DNA of 64,000 bases from Hyphomonadaceae bacterium (GCA_019747815.1 JAIEQJ010000002.1:96585-160584), one strand, 5' to 3'. Counted from the first letter of the stretch, positions 34,022 to 43,889 are shown. Made by a program: numbers and translations. Notes: generated from the letters alone by a model not told the origin.

Positions 34022-34317
34022 GGCCTCTTTCCTGCGCAATCGGCGCCAATCTAGGCGATCGCTCGCCCCGCTGTCGCATCCATTCGCCCACGCCTTGCAT
34101 CTGCAGCCGGGACCGCGGGGGCACACATGCCGATGATCCTCCCGCATGTCCAAGGATACCTGGGGCGGATCCATTTTCCTGAACGCCCGCTAAATGCGGC
34201 ATTCAGGCGGCACACAGCCTTCGGCGGATACTGTCCCGGCACGGATCGCGGAGAGCGGCACGAAGATTGCTTAAGCATTTGTAGACTATCACCGCGCCGA
34301 CGCCCCGGAGAAGCCTT

Positions 34318-34449
34318 TTGACCCTCAAGACCATCCTGATTGCGGTTACGGCTGCCGCGGCGCTGATCGGCGCCGCGCTGATCGCCGTGCCGTCGGCGGG
34401 AGAGGGTGCCCGCATGTGCCTCGACCTCGGCAGGTGCCTGAGCTTCTGA
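34318..34449 (+). CDS. Possible 43-residue membrane or secreted peptide
   Basis: A TTG-started ORF preceded by GGAG seven bases upstream. Residues 3-27 are a hydrophobic, Ala/Ile-rich segment (LKTILIAVTAAAALIGAAL) followed by a short tail with two Cys (MCLDLGRCLSF). It could be a single-pass or secreted micropeptide located upstream of yciB on the same strand. I recognise no family; the ribosome binding site and clean composition are the only support. Confidence 0.35.
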   Translation: MTLKTILIAVTAAAALIGAALIAVPSAGEGARMCLDLGRCLSF

Positions 34450-34577
34450 ACCGGGCTTCTGATCCCGTGCTTCCGATCGGGCCGCACGCTCCCCATCTTC
34501 TTGGGCAGACCGGCCGTGCCGGCGCATGATGCTCCGCTCGCAGCATGGGCTTCCACCGCGACCGTCGGGTCAAGCAG

Positions 34578-35171
34578 ATGCAGACCGCCCTCCGGCAGCT
34601 TCTCTCCGATTTCCTGTCGGCCATCGTGTTCCTGATGGTCTACGGGCTGAGCGACGATGTCTATCTGGCAACCGGTGCGGCCGTCGGCGTCGCCCTTGTC
34701 CAGTTCGCGAGCCTGCGGCTGCGGCGCAAGCCCATCGATGCCATGCAGTGGCTGGCACTCGGCCTCGTGCTGGTTCTGGGTGCCGCCACCCTCATCACCC
34801 ACGACAGCCGCTTCATCATGGTCAAGCCGACCATCGTGCACGGCGCCATCGGCGTGGTCATGCTGCGGCGCGGCTGGATGATCCGCTACCTGCCCCCCAT
34901 CGCCCGCGATAATCTTCCCGAAAGCGTCATGGTGGGTACGGGCTACGCCTGGGCGGCGCTCATGTTCGTGCTTGGAGTTCTGAACCTGATCATCGCCATC
35001 GGTTTCAGCTTCCGCGCTTGGGCCTGGTTTATCACCTTCGGCGCCGTCGGGGCCAAGGTTGCCGCCTTCCTGATCCAGTATGCGGCCTTCAGGATCATCA
35101 TCCGCCGCAGGCAGCGCTCTCGAGCCGCCCTGGCTGCGGCCCGTGGACCCGGACCCGCATGGCCGAGCTGA
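34578..35171 (+). CDS. yciB: YciB/IspZ family inner-membrane protein
   Basis: A 197-residue protein with five to six membrane helices and the family opening LLSDFLSAIVFLMVYGLSDDVYLAT, followed by PTIVHGAIGVVMLRRGW and the cytoplasmic RRRQRSRAALAAARG tail. YciB supports envelope synthesis and septation at the inner membrane in other bacteria. I prefer the ATG at 34578, which begins two residues before the conserved region; another ATG at 34545 adds 11 basic residues, and neither has a strong ribosome binding site. Confidence 0.75.
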   Translation: MQTALRQLLSDFLSAIVFLMVYGLSDDVYLATGAAVGVALVQFASLRLRRKPIDAMQWLALGLVLVLGAATLITHDSRFIMVKPTIVHGAIGVVMLRRGWMIRYLPPIARDNLPESVMVGTGYAWAALMFVLGVLNLIIAIGFSFRAWAWFITFGAVGAKVAAFLIQYAAFRIIIRRRQRSRAALAAARGPGPAWPS

Positions 35172-35262
35172 GGGGCGGAGCCGAAGAGCCCCGTTAGCGC
35201 CTGACAACGCCGCCGTCCTTCGCTAAGAGTCGCTGCTTTCAGGTTGCGCAGGAGGAGGCGAC

Positions 35263-36132
35263 ATGGCCAAGGTGGCTTGGATCGGGCTGGGCGTGATGGG
35301 CTACCCCATGGCGGGGCACATCCGCAAAAAGGGCGGCCACGACCTCACGGTCTACAATCGCAACGGCGCCAAGGCCGAAGCCTGGGCCAAGGAGTACGGC
35401 GGCAGCATCGCGCCGACACCGGCCGACGCCGCCAAGGAAGCGGATTTCGTGTTCTGCTGCGTGGGCAACGACAACGATCTGCGCGAGGTCACGACCGGCG
35501 CCAAGGGCGCCTTCAACGCGGTGAAAGCGGGCGCCGTCTTCATCGACAACACGACCGCCTCGGCCAATGTGGCACGCGAGCTTCATGCGGCCGCCAAGGC
35601 CAAGGGCTTCGACTTTCTGGATGCCCCGGTTTCCGGCGGCCAAGCCGGCGCCCAGAACGGCGTGCTGACCGTGATGGTGGGCGGTGACGACGCACCCTTC
35701 AACCGCGCGCTCCCCGTCATCACGCACTATGCGCGCATGGTCAATCTGATCGGCCCGGCCGGTGCCGGCCAGCTCACCAAGATGGTCAATCAGATCTGCA
35801 TTGCCGGCCTGGTGCAAGGGCTCTCGGAGGCCATCCACTTCGGCCAGAAGGCGGGCCTCGACATGCAGAAGGTGATGGACACCATCTCCAAGGGGGCCGC
35901 GCAGTCCTGGCAGATGGAGAACCGCTGGAAGACCATGACCGAGGGCAAGTTCGACTTCGGCTTTGCCGTGGACTGGATGCGCAAGGACCTCGGCATCTGC
36001 CAGGAGGAGGCCAAGCGCAACGGCGCCAGCCTGCCGGTGACCACCATCGTCGATGGCTACTATGCCGAGGTGCAGAAGATGGGCGGCAGCCGCTGGGACA
36101 CCTCGAGCCTGATCGCGCGCCTGAACCGGTAG
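35263..36132 (+). CDS. 3-hydroxyisobutyrate dehydrogenase-family oxidoreductase
   Basis: A 289-residue beta-hydroxyacid dehydrogenase. The dinucleotide fold opens WIGLGVMGYPMAGHIRKKGGHDLTVYNRN, the substrate loop is FLDAPVSGGQAGAQNGVLTVMVGG, and the catalytic lysine lies in GQLTKMVNQICIAG. The Asn-Arg after the second strand favours NADP over NAD. Members oxidise 3-hydroxyisobutyrate, tartronate semialdehyde or succinic semialdehyde; the pathway is not clear from the context. A GGAGGAGG site precedes the ATG. It converges on serS, from which a palindromic repeat separates it. Confidence 0.88.
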   Translation: MAKVAWIGLGVMGYPMAGHIRKKGGHDLTVYNRNGAKAEAWAKEYGGSIAPTPADAAKEADFVFCCVGNDNDLREVTTGAKGAFNAVKAGAVFIDNTTASANVARELHAAAKAKGFDFLDAPVSGGQAGAQNGVLTVMVGGDDAPFNRALPVITHYARMVNLIGPAGAGQLTKMVNQICIAGLVQGLSEAIHFGQKAGLDMQKVMDTISKGAAQSWQMENRWKTMTEGKFDFGFAVDWMRKDLGICQEEAKRNGASLPVTTIVDGYYAEVQKMGGSRWDTSSLIARLNR

Positions 36133-36137
36133 TGATT

Positions 36138-36256
36138 GTCATCCCGGCCGCAGCACGCAAGCACGCCGCGCCGGGACCCGGGATCATACATTCACCGCGC
36201 TGCGCATGATGCCCTGGGTCCCGGAGATTGCGCTCACGCGCAATTCGGGAATAACA
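36138..36256. repeat. GTCATCCCGG-ended palindromic repeat, copy 2
   Basis: About 119 bp, with a good left end (GTCATCCCGG) and a decayed right end (TTCGGGAATAACA). Inner arms CCGGGACCCGGG and CCCTGGGTCCCGG are preserved. It fills the whole gap between two converging genes and may act as a shared 3' hairpin. Confidence 0.7.
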
Positions 36257-36258
36257 GC

Positions 36259-37800
36259 TCAGGGTCTCTCGATCTTCTTCACTCCGCCCATGTAAGGCAC
36301 CAGGGCATCGGGAATGACCACGGAGCCGTCGGGTTGCTGATAATTCTCGAGTATCGCGATCAGCGTGCGGCCCACGGCCAGCCCGGAGCCATTCAGCGTG
36401 TGCACGAACTCGACGCCCTTGCCGCCTTTGGGACGATAGCGCGCGTTCATGCGCCGCGCCTGGAAGTCGCCGCATACGGAGCACGATGAAATCTCGCGAT
36501 AGGTGTTCTGCCCCGGCAGCCAGACCTCGATGTCGTAGGTCTTCTGCGCCGCAAATCCCATGTCGCCTGTGCACAGGAGCATGGTGCGATAGGCAAGCCC
36601 AAGCCGCTTCAGCACTTCCTCCGCGCACGCCGTCATGCGCTCGTGCTCGGCCCTGCTCCCTTCAGGCGTGGTGATGGAGACAAGCTCGACCTTGGAGAAC
36701 TGGTGCTGGCGGATCATGCCGCGCGTGTCCTTGCCCGCCGCGCCGGCTTCCGCGCGAAAGCAGGGCGTGTAGGCGGTGACGCGGATCGGCAGCTCGGCCT
36801 CGTCGGTGATGGACTCGCGGACGAGATTGGTCAGCGGCACCTCGGCGGTAGGGATGAGCCCCAGCCGCATTGGCAGCTTTTGCTGAAACGCCAAGTAGGC
36901 TTTCGCAAACTCGACAAAATAGAATCTCTCGTAGACGGGGGCCGGTATCCCACGCTTGCACTCAAGGTACTTTCCAAACCTCTGAATCACCTCCGCATTG
37001 CCAGTCTTCTGTACAGCTTGCGCTAGTTCGTCATCATCTGAAGAAAAATCTTCGAGAGCACCCGCGTATGTATGGGCTTCCAGCTCGCCCACTCGATCTA
37101 CAAAGAACTGGTCCGCCTCAAACTTCGGCAACTGCGCCGTGCCGTACATCACCTCGTCGCGCACCAGCAGGGGCGGGGCGATCTCGGTGTAGCCGCCGAT
37201 GCCGCCCTGCTCGGGTGCCGTGTGAATGTCCAGCATGAACGCGGCCAGCGCGCGCTCCAGCCGGGCCAGCACACCCTTGAGCACCACAAAGCGCGCGCCC
37301 GACAGCCTGGCCGCCGTCTCGAAGTCCATGAGGCCCAACCGCTCGCCGATCTCGAAGTGCTGCAACGGCTTGTTGGTCCATGCGAGCTTGGGCGGCGTGC
37401 CGACCTTGCGGATTTCCTTGTTGCCCTTCTCGTCGGCACCGACCGGCACCTCGTCCAGTGGCCGATTTGGGATGACGGAGAGCGCATCGTTGAGCGCCTT
37501 GTCGGCCGCCCGCTGCTCCTCCTCGCCCTTGGCCAGCGCGTCCTTGAGGTCCGCGACCTCGGCTATCAGCGCAGCCGCCTTGGCCTCGTCCTTGGCGGCC
37601 TTGGCCTTGCCGATCTCCTTGGACGCCGCGTTGCGCCGCGCCTGGTAGGCCTGCAGCGCCGTGACGACCTGGCGCCGCGCCTCGTCGAGCACAATGAGGT
37701 CGCGCGAGAATTTCACCTCTCCACCAGGCTCGATCCCACGCCTCTTCAACCCCGCGTCGAACGCGTCCGGATTGTCGCGTATCCACTTGATGTCGAACAC
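36259..37800 (-). CDS. serS: Serine--tRNA ligase with an 80-residue internal insertion
   Basis: A 513-residue seryl-tRNA synthetase, about 80 longer than usual. Residues 1-110 form the coiled-coil arm that grips the tRNA variable arm; the class II core follows, with motif 2 [21 protein letters not shown] and motif 3 [18 protein letters not shown] intact. Between LPKFEADQF (residue 232) and [11 protein letters not shown] (315) a normal enzyme has about ten residues; here there are about 80 (233-312), including a Ser/Asp-rich stretch, encoded by DNA at 36865-37104 with visibly lower GC. The frame is open throughout. No intein splice motifs are present. It lies downstream of tatABC in the conserved block, but separated by higBA and repeats. 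Confidence 0.93.
   Translation of the reverse strand: MFDIKWIRDNPDAFDAGLKRRGIEPGGEVKFSRDLIVLDEARRQVVTALQAYQARRNAASKEIGKAKAAKDEAKAAALIAEVADLKDALAKGEEEQRAADKALNDALSVIPNRPLDEVPVGADEKGNKEIRKVGTPPKLAWTNKPLQHFEIGERLGLMDFETAARLSGARFVVLKGVLARLERALAAFMLDIHTAPEQGGIGGYTEIAPPLLVRDEVMYGTAQLPKFEADQFFVDRVGELEAHTYAGALEDFSSDDDELAQAVQKTGNAEVIQRFGKYLECKRGIPAPVYERFYFVEFAKAYLAFQQKLPMRLGLIPTAEVPLTNLVRESITDEAELPIRVTAYTPCFRAEAGAAGKDTRGMIRQHQFSKVELVSITTPEGSRAEHERMTACAEEVLKRLGLAYRTMLLCTGDMGFAAQKTYDIEVWLPGQNTYREISSCSVCGDFQARRMNARYRPKGGKGVEFVHTLNGSGLAVGRTLIAILENYQQPDGSVVIPDALVPYMGGVKKIERP
36865..37104 (-). other. Low-GC in-frame insertion within serS
   Basis: About 240 bases (80 codons) absent from ordinary SerS proteins. 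By hand count, 89 of 180 bases at 36901-37080 are G or C (49%), clearly below the flanking serS sequence. Codons such as GAT, TCT, TCA, CTA and GTA, rare in neighbouring genes, are frequent. It does not fold as one of the palindromic repeats found elsewhere in the window. Confidence 0.8.
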
Positions 37801-37841
37801 GGCCTGCCTCGCGTACTACCATCATCCCCGCAAGGGCTTGT

Positions 37842-37956
37842 TGTCATCCTGGAATTCGCGTCAGCGAATATCCGGGACCCAGGAGCCGAAACTGTCGGCA
37901 TCAAATCTACGGCCCTGGGTCCCGGCGCTCGCACGGCGTGCGTGGCCGGGATGACA
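37842..37956. repeat. GTCATCCCGG-ended palindromic repeat, copy 3
   Basis: A 115-bp inverted repeat from TGTCATCCTGG to CCGGGATGACAT, with inner arms ATCCGGGACCCAGG and CCCTGGGTCCCGG. It is the first half of a direct duplication with the copy at 38050. Confidence 0.8.
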
Positions 37957-38049
37957 TCTCCTGCGCGGGATCGATGCAAATTGATGACGTGTCCTATAAT
38001 TCCCGTGCCCGATTGTCCACTTGGGGTAGCCGGTCCGATGAGCAGCGTT

Positions 38050-38162
38050 GTCATCCCGGAATTGCGCGAAGCACGCTATCCGGGACCCAGGGGCCAAACT
38101 GTCGGCGTCAATCTGCGGCCTTCGGTCCCGGCGCTCACGCGTCGCGCGAGGCCGGGATGACA
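38050..38162. repeat. GTCATCCCGG-ended palindromic repeat, copy 4
   Basis: A 113-bp element in the same orientation as copy 3 and clearly similar along its whole length, including the central AAACTGTCGGCrTCAA. The conserved flank after it shows that the duplicated unit is larger than the palindrome itself. Confidence 0.8.
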
Positions 38163-38251
38163 TTTCCTGCGCGGGGCTGACGTCTGCAATGTTGCATGTC
38201 CTATACGGCTTCCGGAAGGCATGGCCCAGCAACACGAATGTCAGTCACTGA

Positions 38252-38280
38252 TTGACGTTTTGTATATCAATGCCTTACAT
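38252..38280 (+). promoter_or_regulatory. Likely higBA promoter
   Basis: TTGACG and TTACAT separated by exactly 17 bases, in a markedly AT-rich patch 83 bases before higB. A TGTA-N11-TACA inverted repeat (38261-38279) overlaps the spacer and the -10 box and is a candidate HigA binding site. Confidence 0.5.
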
Positions 38281-38362
38281 TCCAGATTAGTCGCGTTCAG
38301 CCCGCGCCTCGGGGCACACTCAGGGGCTGGAACCCCGACAATGCTCTTCAGAGGTATGACCG

Positions 38363-38641
38363 ATGATCCGCTCGTTCCGCAGCCGCGCTCTGCAACGCTT
38401 CTGGGAACGGGATGACTCATCCAGGCTGCCACCCGACCGCGTCAAACGGATTGCCATGATCCTCGACCGGCTCGATGCATCGGTGCACCCCGGCGACATG
38501 AGCTTGCCGGGACTGGCCTTTCATCCCCTCTCGGGGGACATGAAAGGGCGCTACGCCGTCAAAGTTTCTGAAAATAGGCGCATCACGTTTGCCTGGGACA
38601 GGGAGGACGCAGTTCAGGTTGACCTGGAGGACTATCACTAG
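38363..38641 (+). CDS. higB: HigB-type toxin, type II toxin-antitoxin system
   Basis: A 92-residue RelE-fold ribosome-dependent mRNA interferase of the HigB/plasmid maintenance family. The opening IRSFRSRALQRFWERDD and the later PGLAFHPLSGDMKGRYAVKVSENRRITFAW, ending VDLEDYH, are family hallmarks. AGAGGT lies seven bases before the ATG. As in other higBA loci the toxin gene comes first, with the antitoxin gene 74 bases downstream. It lies in the opposite direction to the tat-serS genes around it. Confidence 0.9.
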   Translation: MIRSFRSRALQRFWERDDSSRLPPDRVKRIAMILDRLDASVHPGDMSLPGLAFHPLSGDMKGRYAVKVSENRRITFAWDREDAVQVDLEDYH

Positions 38642-38715
38642 GAGGGAAGCAGCATACGGCTTCGCTCGAGTCGCCCGCCCGGCGCGGGCGCCGATTGAAA
38701 CAAGGACCGATCACA

Positions 38716-39027
38716 TTGACTGCACCATCAAAGCGCAGCGCCGATCGCTGCCCGACCCATCCCGGCGCATTTCTGCGGGAGGTTGTCTTGCCGGCGCTGC
38801 GGGTGAGCAAGGTCGACATCGCGGCTGCGCTCGGCATCTCGCGCCAGTCGCTCTACGACATTCTATCTGAGAAGCAGCCAGTAACCCCGGCCACGGCGGT
38901 ACGTCTGGGTGCGGTGTTTGGTACGTCGGCGGCGTCCTGGCTCAGGATGCAGGTCGCCTACGACCTGTGGCACGCCGAGCGCGCGATCGATACGTCACGG
39001 CTGCAATCGCTTAAGGAAGCCGGCTGA
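38716..39027 (+). CDS. higA: HigA-type antitoxin
   Basis: A 103-residue HigA-family antitoxin with the signature THPGAFLREVVLPALRVSKVDIAAALGISRQSLYDILSEKQPVTPATAVRLGAVFG, an XRE helix-turn-helix. It neutralises HigB and represses the operon promoter. The start is a TTG at 38716 with AAGGA nine bases upstream; another TTG 21 bases earlier lacks a ribosome binding site. The C-terminal helix YDLWHAERAID is usual. It ends 11 bases from the tatC stop on the other strand. Confidence 0.9.
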   Translation: MTAPSKRSADRCPTHPGAFLREVVLPALRVSKVDIAAALGISRQSLYDILSEKQPVTPATAVRLGAVFGTSAASWLRMQVAYDLWHAERAIDTSRLQSLKEAG

Positions 39028-39037
39028 CTCTCAGCCT

Positions 39038-39865
39038 TCATCCCGCCGCGGCCTGGTCGGCTGCCGCCTTGGCGGCCCGCTGCTTCTCCACCCAGTCCAC
39101 CCGCCAGATTCCAGCCTCGTAGAGCAGGATGGTGGGGAGCGCCATGGCGATCATGCTGAAAGGATCGGGCGGCGACAGCACGGCGGCAACGCCGGTGATG
39201 CCGACAATAGCGTAGCGGCGGAAATCCCTGAGCTGCTGTCCGGTGACGATGCCGGCCTGCGCCAGCAGGCTCAGCACCACGGGGAGCTGGAACATGATGC
39301 CGAAGCCCAGGATCAGCGTCATGATCAGGGAGAGGTATTCGCTCACCCGGGCCTGCAGATGGATCTCCACCTGCCCGCCGGTCTGCTCCATCGACAGGAA
39401 GAAGATCATCGCCAGCGGCATGACGATGAAATAGACGACCAGCGCGCCGGCGATGAACAGCAGGAACGTCCACAGCAGGTAGGGCCGGAAGGCCTCCTTC
39501 TCGTTCTTGTAGAGGCCCGGCGCCACGAACTTGTAGATCTGATAGGCGATGATCGGGAACGCGAGGAACACGGCGCCGAACAGAGCGAGCTTCAGCTTGG
39601 TGAAGAAGAACTCGTGCGGCGCGGTGTAGATCATCTCGATCTTCTGGCCCGGGCCGCGCGCCACCTGATAGGGCCAGACCAGCAAATTGTAGATTTGCGT
39701 CGCGAATGCGAAGCAGATGACGAAGCCGACGCCCACGCCGATCAGGGCGTGAATGAGGCGCTGGCGCAGCTCGATCAGATGCTCGATGAGCGGCGCCTTG
39801 GAGGCTTCGACCTCGTCCTGACCGTCGGGCTGGCCCGGTGCGGCAGTGTCCGGCTTGTCCTGCAT
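39038..39865 (-). CDS. tatC: Sec-independent protein translocase TatC
   Basis: A 275-residue inner-membrane protein with six helices. It opens with APLIEHLIELRQRLIHALIG, the conserved cytoplasmic start, and contains PAGEKIEMIYTAPHEFFF-type sequence (here GPGQKIEMIYTAPHEFFF) in the first periplasmic loop and RPYLLWTFLLFIAGALVVYF. TatC recognises twin-arginine signal peptides and, with TatB, forms the receptor. It follows tatB with 13 bases between them and is the last tat gene; the higBA pair lies just beyond it in the opposite direction. Confidence 0.95.
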   Translation of the reverse strand: MQDKPDTAAPGQPDGQDEVEASKAPLIEHLIELRQRLIHALIGVGVGFVICFAFATQIYNLLVWPYQVARGPGQKIEMIYTAPHEFFFTKLKLALFGAVFLAFPIIAYQIYKFVAPGLYKNEKEAFRPYLLWTFLLFIAGALVVYFIVMPLAMIFFLSMEQTGGQVEIHLQARVSEYLSLIMTLILGFGIMFQLPVVLSLLAQAGIVTGQQLRDFRRYAIVGITGVAAVLSPPDPFSMIAMALPTILLYEAGIWRVDWVEKQRAAKAAADQAAAG

Positions 39866-39878
39866 TCGGCTTCAGCCC

Positions 39879-40385
39879 TCAAGCGCCGCTTTTCTCGACC
39901 GGTTGGCCCGGCTCCGCCGTTGGCTGGGCCGCCATGCCGCCGGGCGCACCCGCCGGCGTCTCGCCCCCATGCGACGATCCGTTCAGACCGTTCGTCGCTT
40001 CGATTGCGGGTGCGGGCTGCGGCGGCGCGATGGGCAAGCCATTGGCATCGTGCGCGAGCGGATCGGACAGCGACTTGGTCGCCGTCTCGAGAGAGGTATC
40101 GATGCTCTGGCGCGCCTCGCTAAGGCTGCTCTCCACCGTCTGCCCGGTGGCCTGCAGGGACGCCTCCGTTTCCCGGGCGATGTTCTCCACGTCCTTCTTG
40201 AGATCAGCCAGCTCGGACTCGCGCATGGCCTCGTCGAACTGCTGGCGAAACTCCCGGGCGTGCCCTCGGATGATGCCGACATACTTGCCGATCGTGCGCA
40301 GCAGAGCTGGAAAGTCCTTGGGGCCGATGACGAGCAGCGCCACGATGCCGAGCAATAACAGCTTGCTGGAGGTGATATCGAACAT
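39879..40385 (-). CDS. tatB: Sec-independent protein translocase TatB
   Basis: A 168-residue protein with an N-terminal helix (MFDITSSKLLLLGIVALLVIG), the PKDFPALLRTIGKYV hinge and a long amphipathic helix with acidic and basic faces (about 22-90), followed by a Pro/Ala-rich, probably disordered tail. TatB binds TatC and the signal peptide. It is placed between tatA and tatC, as in most alphaproteobacteria. Confidence 0.94.
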   Translation of the reverse strand: MFDITSSKLLLLGIVALLVIGPKDFPALLRTIGKYVGIIRGHAREFRQQFDEAMRESELADLKKDVENIARETEASLQATGQTVESSLSEARQSIDTSLETATKSLSDPLAHDANGLPIAPPQPAPAIEATNGLNGSSHGGETPAGAPGGMAAQPTAEPGQPVEKSGA

Positions 40386-40484
40386 CGGCTACCCGATTGC
40401 GGACATGCGGGCTCTTCGCCCCGAGAGGCACAACGCGTCAAGGGCATGCCACGTCAGACAGAACGCCCGCTTTGCCTTGCAGCC

Positions 40485-40751
40485 TCAGCTCGCCTTGTTG
40501 GCCTGCGGCGTCGTGGTCTGGCCTGCCGGAGGTGCGGGCCTCGCGACGCTGTCAATGGCACGCGGCTCGTCCTTCTTGAACGGGTCCTGTGCCGGCTTCG
40601 CGGTGTCTTCCTCTTCAGTCATGCCCTTCTTGAAGCTTTTGATGCCCTTGGCCACGTCGCCCATGATCGAGGAAATCTTGCCGCTGCCGCCGAACAGCAG
40701 CAGGGCAACCACCAGGAAAATGAGCCAATGCCAGACGCTCAAGCCACCCAT
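40485..40751 (-). CDS. tatA: Sec-independent protein translocase TatA
   Basis: An 88-residue pore-forming Tat subunit: one helix starting [20 protein letters not shown], the [24 protein letters not shown] amphipathic segment and an acidic-to-Pro-rich tail. The ATG at 40751 is used; an upstream in-frame ATG would add 16 residues before the conserved start. An AGGGAG element lies ten bases before it. It heads the tat genes, 99 bases before tatB. Confidence 0.94.
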   Translation of the reverse strand: MGGLSVWHWLIFLVVALLLFGGSGKISSIMGDVAKGIKSFKKGMTEEEDTAKPAQDPFKKDEPRAIDSVARPAPPAGQTTTPQANKAS

Positions 40752-40869
40752 TTCGTCAAAGCTCCCTTTGCGGCTGGCGCCGCTTTGCACATTTGCCACA
40801 GTATCGCAGAAAGGGGCGCCGCGGGCAAGTTTGCGAACCTTCCCACTACTTAAGTAAATCGTTTGGAAT

Positions 40870-42048
<1,179 letters not shown>

Positions 42049-42098
42049 GGGAGCTCTCGCGCCGGCACTGCCGGCTTCAGCGGGAAGCGGGGCCGCCG

Positions 42099-42926
42099 CT
42101 AGGCAGCATTCCCCTCGCCATCATCATGCGGATCGCCGGAGAACAGCGTGGGCGCTGCCTCCTCGTCACCGGCCTCCAGCGGCAGCTCGTCGGCCATGAG
42201 CGCCGCCGCGTCGGTCGGCTCGGGTACGGTGAAGTCAGGTGGCAGGTTGTTCTCGAGCAGACCGGCACCCTTGAGCTCGGCCAGGCCCGGAAGGTCCTTG
42301 ATCGATTCCAGGCCGAAGTGGATCAGAAAATCTTCCGTGGTGCCATAGGTAATGGGCCGCCCTGGTGCACGGCGCCGCCCGCGCGGCCGCACCCAGCCGA
42401 TCTCCATCAATACATCGAGCGTGCCGGCAGAGGCGGCCACACCGCGGATCTCCTCGATCTCGGCCCGCGTCACCGGCTGATGGTAGGCGATGATGGCCAG
42501 CGTCTCCAGGGCCGCCTTGGAGAGGCGGCGCTGCTCGGTGGCATGGCGCTCCAGCAGATAGGACAGATCCTCAGCCGTGCGGAAAGTCCACTTGTCAGCG
42601 ACTTTGACGAGATTGACGCCACGGCTGGCATAAAAACCCTTCAGCTCCTCCAGCAGCGCCGGAACGTCGTCGCTGGCGTTGAGGTGCTGCGACAGGTAGT
42701 TCTCGGCAATAGGCTCGGAGGCGGCGAACAGCAGCGCCTCCAGAATGCGCAACTGCTCGCGCCGGTCGGCCGAGGGGAGGTGCGTCACGTTGGAGGGCAG
42801 CCCGCGCCAACCCTCGTGCGCCAGCATCTCGCTCGGATCGACGTCGGGCTCGGTCGCAGGGCTCTCGTCGCGCGCACATTCCCGCGCGGGGTCCTGAGGC
42901 ACCACGTTGAGCTTCGGCGGAACCAT
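42099..42926 (-). CDS. scpB: Segregation and condensation protein B
   Basis: A 275-residue ScpB with two winged-helix domains (about 65-215) containing LRILEALLFAASEPI and LSKAALETLAIIAYHQPVTRAEIEEIRGV, hallmark residues of the family. ScpB forms the non-SMC part of the condensin complex with ScpA. The N-terminal 60 residues and the acidic C-terminal tail are extensions compared with short ScpB proteins and look disordered. The ATG at 42926 has GGGGACAGGA upstream; it follows scpA by 46 bases. Confidence 0.92.
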   Translation of the reverse strand: MVPPKLNVVPQDPARECARDESPATEPDVDPSEMLAHEGWRGLPSNVTHLPSADRREQLRILEALLFAASEPIAENYLSQHLNASDDVPALLEELKGFYASRGVNLVKVADKWTFRTAEDLSYLLERHATEQRRLSKAALETLAIIAYHQPVTRAEIEEIRGVAASAGTLDVLMEIGWVRPRGRRRAPGRPITYGTTEDFLIHFGLESIKDLPGLAELKGAGLLENNLPPDFTVPEPTDAAALMADELPLEAGDEEAAPTLFSGDPHDDGEGNAA

Positions 42927-42972
42927 TCCTGTCCCCTTGTTCTTCGGCAGTGTTCTGCTCCAGCCACTCAAC

Positions 42973-43827
42973 TCACGTAATGCGCTGCCAGGTGGCACCC
43001 TGCTCGCGCCTGCGCATATAGATGGGCGCAAAGGGCTCCGCTTGCGAGAGCTCCACGAGCCCGTCCCGAGCCATCTCCAAGGTCGCACCAAAGGAGCTGG
43101 CGCGCGCCGTGCGGGCGACATCGGGCATGGCGCCATATCGCTGCAGGAACAGATCAAGCTGTACCCAATCGCCGACGCCCTCGCCGAGCAGGCTCTCCAG
43201 GCGCAGGCGCGCTTCCTTGATCGACCACACGGTGCGCCGGTGCACCACATGCACGCGCTTGACCGTCCGCTTGCGCTGATCGGCGTAGGCCTTGAGCAGA
43301 TCGAAGATCATCGCCGTGTACTTGCGCACGCGGATGGTGCGAACCCCCTCGGGATTGCCGCGAGGGAAGACATCCTGGCCGAGCCGCTTTCGTGTGACCA
43401 GCTTGCCGGCCGCATTGCGCATGGCCTCCAACCGCATGAGGCGGAAGGCGAGGCGAGCGGCCAGTTCGTCGCCGGAGGGCTGGTCCTCCTGTCCCTCTTC
43501 GCGGGGCAGCAGAAGCTTGGACTTGAGGAACGCCAGCCACGCCGCGATCACGAGATAATCGGCCGCGAGCTCAAGCCGGGCCTTCAGCGCCTGATTGACG
43601 AAGGCGAGGTATTGCTCGGCGAGCGCGAGGACCGAGATCTTGGCAAGGTCCACCTTCTGCGTGCGCGCCAGCGCCAGCAGAAGGTCCAAGGGGCCCTCGA
43701 AGCCTTCCAGATTGACGATCAGCGCCTCGCCGGCCCGCGGAGCGTCATCGGCATCGCTCCACCCCTCGAAGGCAGGCCCCGGGCCTGGCTCGGCAGCAGT
43801 CTCTGGCGACTGATTGGGAGTAACCAT
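42973..43827 (-). CDS. scpA: Segregation and condensation protein A
   Basis: A 284-residue ScpA kleisin. The N-terminal SMC-binding segment is VNLEGFEGPLDLLLALARTQKVDLAKISVLALAEQYL; the central helical region and the C-terminal winged helix (about residue 205 onward: VHRRTVWSIKEARLRLESLLG) bind the other SMC head. It bridges the condensin heads and holds ScpB. It lies between nagZ and scpB in one operon. Confidence 0.93.
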   Translation of the reverse strand: MVTPNQSPETAAEPGPGPAFEGWSDADDAPRAGEALIVNLEGFEGPLDLLLALARTQKVDLAKISVLALAEQYLAFVNQALKARLELAADYLVIAAWLAFLKSKLLLPREEGQEDQPSGDELAARLAFRLMRLEAMRNAAGKLVTRKRLGQDVFPRGNPEGVRTIRVRKYTAMIFDLLKAYADQRKRTVKRVHVVHRRTVWSIKEARLRLESLLGEGVGDWVQLDLFLQRYGAMPDVARTARASSFGATLEMARDGLVELSQAEPFAPIYMRRREQGATWQRIT

Positions 43828-43889
43828 GATGCTCGTGCACTGGGCCTGAACAGTGGATAACTTGTGAATTGGCCGGACATTACACCGAT

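Larger units (their letters stand above)
37801..38362. other. 562-base intergenic region with a tandemly duplicated repeat unit
   Basis: The region between serS and higB contains two direct copies of a roughly 170-bp unit (37842-38010 and 38050-38215), each consisting of a GTCATCCCGG-ended palindrome and a flank beginning CATyTCCTGCGCGGG and containing GTCCTATA. The final 150 bases hold the higBA promoter region. No protein-like frame was found. Confidence 0.75.

Noticed and set aside
36865..37104. Possible intein in SerS
   Set aside because: Too short at about 80 residues, and no splice-site Cys/Ser, HN dipeptide or intein blocks at the ends.
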